DNA from: Succinispira mobilis DSM 6222
Lineage (GTDB): Bacteria; Bacillota; Negativicutes; Acidaminococcales; Succinispiraceae
Direction: 5' to 3'
NCBI RefSeq assembly: GCF_000384135.1
Contig: NZ_KB913028.1
Span: 1,922,298-1,986,297, forward strand
Length of the DNA: 64,000 bases
The notes beneath the pieces were generated by a model, which had not been told where the DNA came from, searched no databases, and saw only the letters and a list, made by a program, of their open reading frames with translations. The number at the start of each line of letters is the position of its first letter. Within the stretch, counting starts at the first letter, position 1. Positions 56,534-64,000 of this stretch are shown here, one piece after another. The position numbers and the translations under genes are program-made.

Positions 56534-57277
56534 TTAATCTGCGTCTTGTTCTTCAGGGAATTCCGCATTTGAAAAAACTTCTTGTACATCATCTAAGTCC
56601 TCTAAGGCCTCTATAAGTTTTTCCATTTTTGTTGCGTCTTCTGGAGTTAATTCAACCTGCGTATCGGGAATCATCGATATTTCCGAACTATTAATTGCTA
56701 TATTTTTTTCTTGTAACACCTGTTCTACAGCTTCAAAATCAGCTGGATCGGTGTAAATTTCAAAAACATCATCAACATCTACAATATCTTCAGCCCCGAC
56801 CTCTAAAACTATTTCCATTAGCTCATCTTCGGAAATTCCTAAAGCTTTACTAACCACAAACAGTCCTTTCCGCTGAAACATCCAACCTACACAACCAGTC
56901 TCACCTAAATTACCACCATATTTTGAAAAAACATGCCGCACGTCCGCTGCTGTTCGATTCCGATTATCTGTCAAAGCCTCTACCATAACAGCTACGCCTG
57001 CAATTCCATAACCTTCATATGTTATCTCTTCGTAGGCTTTGCCATCCGCAGCACCTAAACCTTTTTGAATAGCTCGTTGCACATTTTCCTTAGGAATATT
57101 GTTAGATTTAGCTTTTTGCAAAGCTAATTTTAATTTAGTATTGCCAATGGGATCTGCTCCACCCATCTTCACAGCAATAGTAATTTCTCTAGCTAATTTA
57201 GTGGTTACTTTCCCACGAATAGAATCCATTTTACCTTTGCGATGCTTGATATTAGCCCATTTTGAATGACCAGACAT
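56534..57277 (-). CDS. YebC/PmpR-family transcriptional or translational regulator
   Basis: A 247-residue protein starting MSGHSKWANIKHRKGK, the universal N-terminus of the family, with LTDNRNRTAADVRHVFSK and GCVGWMF later. Members bind DNA as regulators (PmpR) or help ribosomes translate proline-rich stretches (YeeI/YebC). Position before ruvCAB is conserved in many bacteria. A GGAGG site precedes ATG. Confidence 0.93.
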   Translation of the reverse strand: MSGHSKWANIKHRKGKMDSIRGKVTTKLAREITIAVKMGGADPIGNTKLKLALQKAKSNNIPKENVQRAIQKGLGAADGKAYEEITYEGYGIAGVAVMVEALTDNRNRTAADVRHVFSKYGGNLGETGCVGWMFQRKGLFVVSKALGISEDELMEIVLEVGAEDIVDVDDVFEIYTDPADFEAVEQVLQEKNIAINSSEISMIPDTQVELTPEDATKMEKLIEALEDLDDVQEVFSNAEFPEEQDAD

Positions 57278-57348
57278 AGTTACAAACGCCTCCTAGATAT
57301 TCTAAAACATATGTATAGATTTTATCATATCTATTTAGCTTTAGCAAA

Positions 57349-58842
57349 TTATTTGCGATGCATATCTACCTCTTGCACCTCTTTTTTAGCCACTTCATTT
57401 TTGCTAGCCATATCATAATTAACGGTTTTAGCAAAATTATCTACTAATTTACTAGTAACACGGGCATCCATTATTGTACCCGGTCCACCTACACAACCCC
57501 CAATACAAGACATACCCTCCATGATATTAGCATCAAGTTTTCCGGCATTTAACTGTAACAGCATGGTTCTACAATTAGCCAAACCATCAGTTTTGATACC
57601 TTTAACCTCTGCCTCTGGAGCTAAATCTTTGATTGTTTCTGCTACCGCCTCTAACACCCCGCCAGCACGACCGAAAATAGCACCATGGCGTGAAGCTAAA
57701 AACTCCACATCTTCTTCAACTATTTCAGTAACATTTATACCAGCGCCAACCATCATGGCCGCTAACTCTTCATAAGTTATTACATAGTCAATCAAATCAG
57801 GATAGCGCCTCGCTTCCGATTTCTTAGCCGCACAAGGTCCAATAAATACAGCTACAGAATCCGGATACTCTTTCTTCACAATTTCTGCTGTAGCTACCAT
57901 TGGTGAGGTTGTACTGGACATATGCGGTAAAATGTTAGGCATGTGCTTGCGAATCAAATCCGCAAAAGCAGGACAACAAGATGTCGTCATATATTTACGC
58001 TGTTCAGGCACAGTTTCTAAAAACTCTTCAGCTTCAAATAGTGTAACCATATCTGCTCCTAGAGCAACTTCATAAACACCACTAAAGCCCAATTGTTTTA
58101 GTGCTTGAAATATTTTTTTAGGCGAAATTCCTGCACCAAATTGACCGACAAAAGCTGGCGCAACCATCGCGAAAACTTTTTTCGTAGTTTTTAAATCTTG
58201 AATTAACGGTACAATAAAAGAACGATCTGCTACCGCTCCAAATGGACAAGCAACTTTACAAGCGCCACATTCTACGCATTTTTCTATATCTATCACAGCA
58301 CGTCGATCTGAACCGGCACTTATTGCTTTCACGGCACAAGCACGTTCACAAGGACGACTTATTTCAATAATTGCACCAAAAGGACAAGCCCGCTTACAAG
58401 CACCACACTCAACACATTTTTCTTGGTCAATATAAGCTCTATTTTGATGAATTGTTATCGCTTTTTTGGGACAAACATTTATACAATTATGTGCAATACA
58501 GTTGCGGCAAGCATCCGTTACAATAAACTTATCAATCGGACATTGATCACAGGCTTCTGGCAAAACTGTCAGTACCGCTGCCTCTTTCAGAACTTCTCCT
58601 TTTAAGGCCTTCTGCGTAGCCTCATGAATATCCTCTTCAACACTTCTACCTACGGCAAGCGTTATTCTATTTTTCAAAACAGCACGCTCTTTATGAATAC
58701 AGCAACGATATCTTGGTCCAGCTTCACTTACAACGGTCTGTAATATACTTTCGACATCTGTATCTAATGTGCCATTAACGGTCTGTCTAGCTACTTCTGT
58801 TAGTACTTTTCGGTGTAATTTTACTGACTCACTTATTTGCAT
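57349..58842 (-). CDS. [FeFe]-hydrogenase with multiple N-terminal [4Fe-4S] clusters (TSCCPAF type, group B-like)
   Basis: A 497-residue monomeric hydrogenase. N-terminal cysteine-rich region (98-124) is followed by ferredoxin clusters (143-153, CVECGACKRAC; 165/169; and 189-199, CVECGACKVAC). The H-cluster motifs are L1 TSCCPAF (287-293), L2 IGPCAAKKSE (335-344), and L3 MEGMSCIGGCVGGPG (441-455), giving four ligand cysteines, and the proton-relay Cys289 before the ligand. TSCCPAF is the group B signature, of poorly known role. It is downstream of the phosphatase and sensory hydrogenase genes. HydE/F/G maturases are not in the window. Confidence 0.88.
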   Translation of the reverse strand: MQISESVKLHRKVLTEVARQTVNGTLDTDVESILQTVVSEAGPRYRCCIHKERAVLKNRITLAVGRSVEEDIHEATQKALKGEVLKEAAVLTVLPEACDQCPIDKFIVTDACRNCIAHNCINVCPKKAITIHQNRAYIDQEKCVECGACKRACPFGAIIEISRPCERACAVKAISAGSDRRAVIDIEKCVECGACKVACPFGAVADRSFIVPLIQDLKTTKKVFAMVAPAFVGQFGAGISPKKIFQALKQLGFSGVYEVALGADMVTLFEAEEFLETVPEQRKYMTTSCCPAFADLIRKHMPNILPHMSSTTSPMVATAEIVKKEYPDSVAVFIGPCAAKKSEARRYPDLIDYVITYEELAAMMVGAGINVTEIVEEDVEFLASRHGAIFGRAGGVLEAVAETIKDLAPEAEVKGIKTDGLANCRTMLLQLNAGKLDANIMEGMSCIGGCVGGPGTIMDARVTSKLVDNFAKTVNYDMASKNEVAKKEVQEVDMHRK

Positions 58843-58867
58843 TGATTTTATGCCCCCTCAGTTTAAG

Positions 58868-59113
58868 TTAATTTTTTTTCAAAAACAAATCCTCTAATAA
58901 TTCATTTAAAACATTCTGATTAACATTAGAATGCAATTGTCCATTAATTTTAACATTGGGACCTTGTCCACATTTTTGAAAACAAGTTACTCCCGACAAT
59001 TCAATTTGATCGCGCAAATCTTTGGGCAAATTTTCAATATATTCCTTTAGTTCATAAGTACCCATAAGATGACAGGCAGTACCTGTACATAATTCAACTT
59101 TAATTTTTTCCAC
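58868..59113 (-). CDS. Thioredoxin-like [2Fe-2S] ferredoxin (NuoE-C-terminal type)
   Basis: An 81-residue protein with the cluster cysteines in LCTGTACHLMG (near 9-15) and VTCFQKCGQGP (near 44-48), the pattern of the thioredoxin-like [2Fe-2S] domain of NuoE and HydC subunits, but with no NAD-binding partner. Paralogue of the protein at 62044-62289. It starts at GTG with a GGGGG site. It likely passes electrons to or from the hydrogenase. Confidence 0.8.
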   Translation of the reverse strand: MEKIKVELCTGTACHLMGTYELKEYIENLPKDLRDQIELSGVTCFQKCGQGPNVKINGQLHSNVNQNVLNELLEDLFLKKN

Positions 59114-59155
59114 AGTTTTACCCCCTATAAATTCAAAATTATTATCTTGGAAAAA

Positions 59156-60307
59156 CTAAAACCATTCCACCTTCACACTTTTTCCTGCTTCTCGCAATGC
59201 ATTTATCAGTTTTTCCACCACTTGCATTTTTAGATTAATTTGAATAGGGAAATTAGGATTTTGGTGTGCAGGGTTTACCGCTTTTCCTGCTAGAACTAGT
59301 ATATCATCTGCTTCCAAAAGTAGGTGCATTAATTTATCTGCGCCATCAGAAAAATTTTTCTTACCCTGCTTTATTCCAGAACGCAATCTCTCTACGGCTG
59401 AATTTATCGTCAATACTCCTTCTGTAACTAAATCAATTCCTTCAATATAACCAATAGGGGGAACTTCGGAATTTAAATTGCTCAACTCTACTTTTATCGG
59501 TTTGCCTAAATATCGACTGACTATATTAGCTGTAGTACCACCGGCAACTATTTTTTTACCATCAAAAGTCATTAGTTTTTTTACCAGAATTTGATCTAAT
59601 TTTTGATCTGTTGGTGGACCTGTAAATAATACTAGTTTTTTGGTTTGTCGCATTTTCACGACCACCGCGGTAGTATCATCACCAGCCTTGCCAAGATAAT
59701 AACCTTCACAACAATTAACAATTTCTCTACTAAAAAATCCACTTGTCTTTTCAAATCGATAATTCTCCTGAACATATTCTTTAAGTCCACTTAAACCCCA
59801 ACCTAATTTTAATAAACCGCCTATTCCAGCATGTAGCACTCCATCACTAACCATAATTATACTATCATCATAAACTAATTCTAATCTACCAATGTTTAAT
59901 TTTTTACCACTTATTTCTTTTTCTTGGACCGGAAAACGAATAACTTTGCCATTTCTATATAACAGTGTTGGTGGGCTATCAAATTCTACCACATATGTCT
60001 CTCCAGATTTAGCAATGTTGACAATGTGAAAAGTTGAATAAGCAATATTTCTTTGCTTACAAACTGGTAAAGTTTGAGCGATTGTATCAATTACATCTTC
60101 TAAAGGACTGCCATGTTTTAGCATTACTGTTATTATTTTTGTCGTCAATGTAGCTAGAATATTAGCCTTTACCCCACTGCCCAAACCATCAGATAAGACA
60201 ACAATCGTGCCTTCAGCAGTCTTTTCCACTAAAACTTTATCGCCACATAACTCTTCGGAATATTTAATAATCTGAGCAACACCGACTTCTGGAAAAAGCT
60301 TGTCCAT
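59156..60307 (-). CDS. SpoIIE/PP2C-type serine phosphatase with extra C-terminal domain
   Basis: A 383-residue protein. The PP2C-like phosphatase domain (about 1-220) has metal-binding residues in VLSDGLGSGVKA (Asp40), MVSDGVLHAG (Asp155) and AGDDTTAVVV (Asp210/211), so it should be active. A C-terminal part (about 225-383) begins LVLFTGPPTDQKLD, shows IVAGGTTANIVSRYLG and has no domain that I recognise. It overlaps the sensory hydrogenase gene by one base (TGATG), so translation is coupled. The likely target is a phosphoprotein, possibly an anti-sigma-factor antagonist or another regulator; none is in the window. Confidence 0.85.
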   Translation of the reverse strand: MDKLFPEVGVAQIIKYSEELCGDKVLVEKTAEGTIVVLSDGLGSGVKANILATLTTKIITVMLKHGSPLEDVIDTIAQTLPVCKQRNIAYSTFHIVNIAKSGETYVVEFDSPPTLLYRNGKVIRFPVQEKEISGKKLNIGRLELVYDDSIIMVSDGVLHAGIGGLLKLGWGLSGLKEYVQENYRFEKTSGFFSREIVNCCEGYYLGKAGDDTTAVVVKMRQTKKLVLFTGPPTDQKLDQILVKKLMTFDGKKIVAGGTTANIVSRYLGKPIKVELSNLNSEVPPIGYIEGIDLVTEGVLTINSAVERLRSGIKQGKKNFSDGADKLMHLLLEADDILVLAGKAVNPAHQNPNFPIQINLKMQVVEKLINALREAGKSVKVEWF

Positions 60308-62019
60308 CACTTATCCCCCTTGGTATTTATAACAGTTATTAATTCCAACAGTGCTGATTTTGTTTCCGCTGTAGTCTCGCCTAACAATCCTGCAATTTCC
60401 TGTGCTACCTGCATTTGCTTATTAATAATACTCGTTGCCTTATCAATAGTACTCAGTTTCATCTCTAAGAGTTCCTTTTTTTGTTGCTCAATTTCGGTCA
60501 CATCTTTAAAAATTATAATTGTTAAGTTATGTTCAGCAATTGGCATAATTCGCAAATCAAAGATAAAAGGAAATTCTTTATATTTTTTAGCCATAACTTC
60601 CTTACGAACATTACCATAAAATGCCTCAACAATATCTGTACAATCAATTAAAGTTGCTAAACTTTTACCTTTTATCTGCTCTTTAGCAATATCAAAAAAC
60701 ATTTCCGCGCGCTGATTAAAATCCTGCACTAACAATTTACTATCCACAACAATAACCCCATCCATAGAGGTATCTACAATCAAATTTGATAATGACTCTG
60801 CCTTAGAACGCATATAAGGAATACACATATCCGCCTCAGCCAGTCCTTGAAAGGTTGCAATAGCCTTTTCTCGGCAAGTATTATAACCACAAGCCCCACA
60901 ATTTTTTTCATCCGCCGGTGAATATTTGCCAATTTTTCTTAAAATATCTCTGATTTCTCTTTCTGTAGGCTCCTTTAACTTCAAAGGTTTAGGTGTAAAA
61001 GTTCTTTTGATTTTCGGTAAAAATTCTTGATAATCCTTAAAATTCGAATAAGACAGCGTTGCAAATTTAATTACTTGCATTCTTTTTACTGGCTGACATT
61101 TATTTTTCAACATGCATGGTCCACTAATACAGCCACCTCTACAGGCCATCGCCTCTATAAAGCGCGGTTTAATATCACCACTAACTAGATTATCAAAAAC
61201 CTCCATGCAATCTTCAATTCCACTTACTGAAAAAATATCAATATCTGTTTCTTCACTAAACATAAACGACTTTATCACTCCACCGCGAATTGGGAAAAAA
61301 CGAGCATTAGCAGTTGCTGGTGCTTCTACTAATTCAGGCAAACTGTCTAATGGCAGTTTTGTATTTAATAGTTCGCTGGGCAATGCCTTCAAGAGATTTT
61401 TCAAATGCTCAAAAGTAATCACTAAATCCACTATTTCCGGATAACTTTCAGCTTCCTGAAATTTACCAATACAGGGACCAGCAAAAACAATATAGGCATC
61501 TTGTCCAAATTTTTCTCTCAACAAAGCTGTGTGTGCTAACATAGGCGAGCGAGTTGGAGAAATATATTTCACTAGTGTCGGATAATATTTTTCTATTAAA
61601 TTTACTGTAACTGGGCAACAAGAAGAAATCAGTGGTCCTTTAGCTTGTTCTAATTCTGCTTTATAAGCATAGGAAACAATTTCCGCTCCCACAGCAGTCT
61701 CTTGCACATAATCAAAACCAATTTTGTGTAAATTGCTCACTAATTCTTCAAATGAATATTCGGGAAAAGCAGCTATAAATGATGGTGCTAAACTTAAAAT
61801 ACGCTGTTTGTCTTTCGGTAAATCCAATAATTTATAACTATTATCAATAACTTTTTTAGCACCGCGCGGACATTCTTGGACACAGCGTCCGCAAAAAATG
61901 CAGTTATTAGCAACTAAAGTCGCATGCCCATTAACAATCCCTATTGCTTTGACTGGGCAAATTCGTACACACTTATGACAATCCCGACAATTAACTTCTG
62001 CGGTGTAAATTGTTTTCAT
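60307..62019 (-). CDS. hydS: Sensory (group C-like) [FeFe]-hydrogenase with PAS domain
   Basis: A 570-residue protein. N-terminal two-cluster ferredoxin (CRDCHKC 11-17, CIFCGRC 40-46), H-cluster domain (about 75-320) with L1 SSCCP (132-136), L2 GPCIGK (181-186), L3 AMACRGGC (290-297), a four-cysteine cluster NCGACGYNTC (373-382) with C399, a PAS domain (about 410-510) and a short coiled-coil tail. This arrangement is that of HydS-type hydrogenases, thought to sense H2 or redox state rather than to turn over fast. Next to a PP2C phosphatase, it probably controls dephosphorylation. ATG 62019 follows GGAAG. Confidence 0.9.
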   Translation of the reverse strand: MKTIYTAEVNCRDCHKCVRICPVKAIGIVNGHATLVANNCIFCGRCVQECPRGAKKVIDNSYKLLDLPKDKQRILSLAPSFIAAFPEYSFEELVSNLHKIGFDYVQETAVGAEIVSYAYKAELEQAKGPLISSCCPVTVNLIEKYYPTLVKYISPTRSPMLAHTALLREKFGQDAYIVFAGPCIGKFQEAESYPEIVDLVITFEHLKNLLKALPSELLNTKLPLDSLPELVEAPATANARFFPIRGGVIKSFMFSEETDIDIFSVSGIEDCMEVFDNLVSGDIKPRFIEAMACRGGCISGPCMLKNKCQPVKRMQVIKFATLSYSNFKDYQEFLPKIKRTFTPKPLKLKEPTEREIRDILRKIGKYSPADEKNCGACGYNTCREKAIATFQGLAEADMCIPYMRSKAESLSNLIVDTSMDGVIVVDSKLLVQDFNQRAEMFFDIAKEQIKGKSLATLIDCTDIVEAFYGNVRKEVMAKKYKEFPFIFDLRIMPIAEHNLTIIIFKDVTEIEQQKKELLEMKLSTIDKATSIINKQMQVAQEIAGLLGETTAETKSALLELITVINTKGDK

Positions 62020-62043
62020 AAACAAGCACTTCCTAATTATTTT

Positions 62044-62289
62044 TTATATTCGCCTTAAAATATACGCACGAAAAATTTCTTCTGCATTATCCACATTAAT
62101 ATTAGTTAAAATTTGCTCATTAATTTTTACAACGACACCCTGAGTACAGCGATTTTGACAAAAATTACCCTCTACCTCAACACTAGCCTCGCAATCATTT
62201 TCCTGCACTAGTTTTTGAAAAATATCTAAAACTCGATACGCTCCTTTTAAATGACAGGCGCTCCCGATACATACTGATATTTTATCCAC
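62044..62289 (-). CDS. Thioredoxin-like [2Fe-2S] ferredoxin, first gene of the hydrogenase locus
   Basis: An 81-residue paralogue of the protein at 58868-59113, with cysteines in VCIGSACHLKG (near 6-12) and NFCQNRCTQG (near 44-48). It begins at GTG 62289, eight bases after GGGAG; the longer TTG at 62304 overlaps that site. Two copies in one operon, each next to a hydrogenase gene, suggest dedicated electron partners. Confidence 0.8.
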   Translation of the reverse strand: MDKISVCIGSACHLKGAYRVLDIFQKLVQENDCEASVEVEGNFCQNRCTQGVVVKINEQILTNINVDNAEEIFRAYILRRI

Positions 62290-62350
62290 AGCAAACACTC
62301 CCAATCGTTATTAGTGCGCCAAAAATACTGTATACATTAAACTTAAAGTA

Positions 62351-62359
62351 ATTATATCA
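62351..62359 (-). promoter_or_regulatory. Extended -10 promoter of the hydrogenase locus
   Basis: Minus-strand TGATATAAT (62359-62351) is an extended -10 (TG plus TATAAT), 61 bases before the first gene. No good -35 is visible. Confidence 0.5.
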
Positions 62360-62390
62360 TATTTTCAGCAGATTTTTAAACATTTTTTCG

Positions 62391-63269
62391 CTATTTTATC
62401 TTTCTTAGAAAATTAAGTATATCCTCTGGTAAAAAATCTCTAATTTTTATTTGTTTTTTAGAAATAGGATTTTCAACTTCTAAACTATAAGCGTGCAAAG
62501 CTTGTCGAGGAAATTCCGAGTTGTCCCCGCCATATAAATCATCACCTAAAAGCGGTATTCCCAGAAAATTTGCGTGCACACGAATTTGATGTGTCCTGCC
62601 CGTCAATAACTGAGCCTCCAACAAATAGTATTTATGATATTTAGCTAAAATTTTAAAAATTGTTTGTGCCGGCTTACCAAGTTCTCGATTAACTTCACGT
62701 TCAATAATACTGCCAACTTTTCTTGCTATTGGTTCACAAACTGTATATTGCTCTGCAAAAGGGGGTTTTTTAGTTAACAACAGATATTTTTTCTGCATTT
62801 TTTGCTGTTGTATCGCCAATAAATGCTGCACCCGAGCATTTTTTCCTAAAAGCACAATTCCCGAAGTGTCTTTGTCTAAGCGAGAAATAGGATGAAAATT
62901 GCTTATGCACCCTGAGGTTCGATAGTAGTTCATTACATAATTAGCCAAAGTGCCACTTTGAACTGCTACTGTTGGGTGCACTAAGATTCCACTTGGTTTA
63001 CTAACTGCTAGTAATTCGTCATCTTCATACAAAATCTTTAATAAATAAGGCTCCGGCGCAATATTTTTATTTTCAAAAGCTGGAATTTCAACTTTTACAA
63101 TATCACCAGCTTTTAAAAATATTAGTTTTTCTTGCCTTTCGTCGTTGATGGTTATGCTACCGATATTCTTTATTTTGCGCCATTCGGTAAGAGAAATCCC
63201 CTGTCCTCTTAGAAACTCCCTTACTGTTAAATGGTTTTTTATCTCTTGAGGAACTAGAAATTCATACAT
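62391..63269 (-). CDS. RluA-family pseudouridine synthase
   Basis: A 292-residue pseudouridine synthase. N-terminal S4-like region (about 12-65), then the catalytic motif HPISRLDKDTSGIVLLGKN with Asp as nucleophile (about 133), and TGRTHQIRVHANFLG. The RNA target (rRNA or tRNA) cannot be told from sequence. ATG 63269 follows AGAGG by nine bases. It is upstream of the hydrogenase operon in the same direction, about 100 bases apart. Confidence 0.9.
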   Translation of the reverse strand: MYEFLVPQEIKNHLTVREFLRGQGISLTEWRKIKNIGSITINDERQEKLIFLKAGDIVKVEIPAFENKNIAPEPYLLKILYEDDELLAVSKPSGILVHPTVAVQSGTLANYVMNYYRTSGCISNFHPISRLDKDTSGIVLLGKNARVQHLLAIQQQKMQKKYLLLTKKPPFAEQYTVCEPIARKVGSIIEREVNRELGKPAQTIFKILAKYHKYYLLEAQLLTGRTHQIRVHANFLGIPLLGDDLYGGDNSEFPRQALHAYSLEVENPISKKQIKIRDFLPEDILNFLRKIK

Positions 63270-63474
63270 TTTGCACATCCTCTGATTTTTATAGGTCTTA
63301 ACCTTTTATCTATTTACCTACACTACACCAAGTATATCAAATTTAGCAAAGACACGATATAAATGTTCTAGCAAAAAAAATAAAACGAGTAATATTACTT
63401 TTTATCTTAGAAATATCAATCGTTTACGCAATTGCTATACAAAATTTTTCTATACATAGAGCTTTTTTACAAAC

Positions 63475-63503
63475 AAAAAAGCTCTACACAAAGTGCAGAG
63501 CTT
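63475..63503 (-). terminator. rRNA operon terminator after 5S rRNA
   Basis: Minus-strand AAGCTCTGCAC (63503-63493), loop TTT, GTGTAGAGCTT (63489-63479), then a U run. An overlapping second pairing, AGAGCTTTTTT (63458-63468) with AAAAAAGCTCT (63475-63485), uses the same strand and may be an alternative or back-up terminator. Confidence 0.8.
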
Positions 63504-63507
63504 AAGT

Positions 63508-63624
63508 AACTGGCAACTATCTATCCTACCAGGCCGTCTCCAGCCAAGTACTTTCGACGTATAAGAGCTTAACTACTGTGTTCGGTATGGGAACAGGTGT
63601 ATCCTCTTAGCTATCGCCACCAGA
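63508..63624 (-). rRNA. rrf: 5S ribosomal RNA
   Basis: Minus strand reads CTGGTGGCGATAGCTAAGAG then CACCTGTTCCCATACCGAAC, the 5S 5' region, and ends AGTTGCCAG, which pairs with the start. Length is about 117 bases. It is downstream of 23S. Confidence 0.95.
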
Positions 63625-63705
63625 TTATCGAGGTGAATTTCCATTTGGTAAACTCCCTCAAAACTTCACAGATTAATTTTTTTACCACGAGATATATTTT
63701 TTCTT

Positions 63706-64000
63706 GTTTAAGTCAAGCCCTCGACATATTAGTATTGGTCAGCTCAATAGATTACTCTACTTACACATCCAACCTATCAACCTCGTAATCTCCAAGGTGT
63801 CTTACTAGATTAACTCTATGAGAGATCTCATCTTAAGGCTGGTTTCACGCTTAGATGCTTTCAGCGTTTATCCTTTCCGAACGTAGCTACCCAACTATGC
63901 TCCTGGCGGAACAATTGGTACACCAGCGGTTCGTCCACTCCGGTCCTCTCGTACTAGGAGCAGTTCCCTTCAAATCTCTTGCGCCCGCGATGGATAGGGA
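63706..64000 (-). rRNA. rrl: 23S ribosomal RNA, 3' end (partial)
   Basis: Minus-strand 23S domain VI: the sarcin-ricin region AGTACGAGAGGACCGGAGTG and the 3' end ACTAATATGTCGAGGGCTTG are visible. The 5' part lies beyond the window end at 64000. The 3' end is set by similarity at about 63706. Confidence 0.95.

Noticed and set aside
63597..63788. Open frame of 63 codons on the plus strand
   Set aside because: It overlaps 5S and 23S rRNA on the opposite strand.

Overview
The window is AT-rich, gene-dense chromosomal DNA from an anaerobic, Firmicutes-type bacterium. A tryptophan T-box leader, a PyrR-type pyrimidine attenuator, TTGACA/TATAAT-like promoters and clear Shine-Dalgarno sites all point to Firmicutes. 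A gene for an LptA/OstA-like lipopolysaccharide-transport protein next to dnaG-rpoD implies an outer membrane. Together with [FeFe]-hydrogenases, a citrate lyase cluster and a SpoIID-like protein, this best fits the Negativicutes (diderm Firmicutes). The genus cannot be fixed from the sequence alone.

Layout. 1-8640 (+): histidine operon hisZ(partial)-G-D-C-B-H-A-F-IE, followed by a CBS/DRTGG-regulated family II pyrophosphatase. 8712-15755 (-): tryptophan operon trpE-GD(fused)-C-F-B-A behind a T-box leader with a TGG specifier and a strong promoter. 15762-16417 (-): a ribbon-helix-helix protein and an unannotated 53-residue membrane protein, with palindromes between them. 16433-20585 (-): citrate transporter and citrate lyase (citD-E-F-citM), with a divergent LysR regulator at 20798. 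21748-25758 (-): a VTT/DedA-like membrane protein, RNase P RNA, yhaM, a Nif3-like protein, trmK and a CAU tRNA. 25764-29262 (-): dnaG-rpoD, the sigma factor carrying a large insertion. 29308-31460: lptA-like gene (+), then the PPDK regulatory protein and CcpN-like repressor pair (-). 31467-41168 (-): complete de novo UMP operon pyrB-C-carA-carB-pyrK-D-F-E. 41196-45541 (-): MFS transporter, a decayed region with a probable recombinase remnant, four tRNAs (His, Gln, Lys, Leu), acyl-CoA dehydrogenase, thioesterase and xpt. 45696-46995 (+): a small TSCPD protein and a CorA transporter. 47097-57277 (-): secD-secF, 5-FCL, yajC, tgt, queA, SpoIID-like, queH, ruvC-A-B and yebC. 57349-62359 (-): a five-gene [FeFe]-hydrogenase locus. 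62391-64000 (-): an RluA-type pseudouridine synthase, 5S rRNA and the 3' end of 23S rRNA.

How the genes work together. The first half is mostly housekeeping biosynthesis in compact operons with overlapping genes. The pyrophosphatase at the end of the his operon would remove the pyrophosphate released by HisG and HisE. The CcpN/PPDK-regulator pair and the citrate cluster belong to central carbon control around pyruvate, PEP and citrate. tgt, queA and queH supply queuosine tRNA modification, and secD/secF/yajC form the Sec accessory complex.

The most interesting locus is 57349-62359. It encodes a PAS-containing (sensory, group C-like) [FeFe]-hydrogenase, an overlapping SpoIIE/PP2C-type phosphatase with an extra C-terminal domain, two small thioredoxin-like [2Fe-2S] proteins and a second [FeFe]-hydrogenase of the TSCCPAF type. 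The layout suggests a hydrogen- or redox-sensing relay that signals through protein dephosphorylation. Other points for a second look are a probable ATA/ATC start codon, the sigma-factor insertion, the recombinase remnant beside the tRNA cluster and the small membrane protein.
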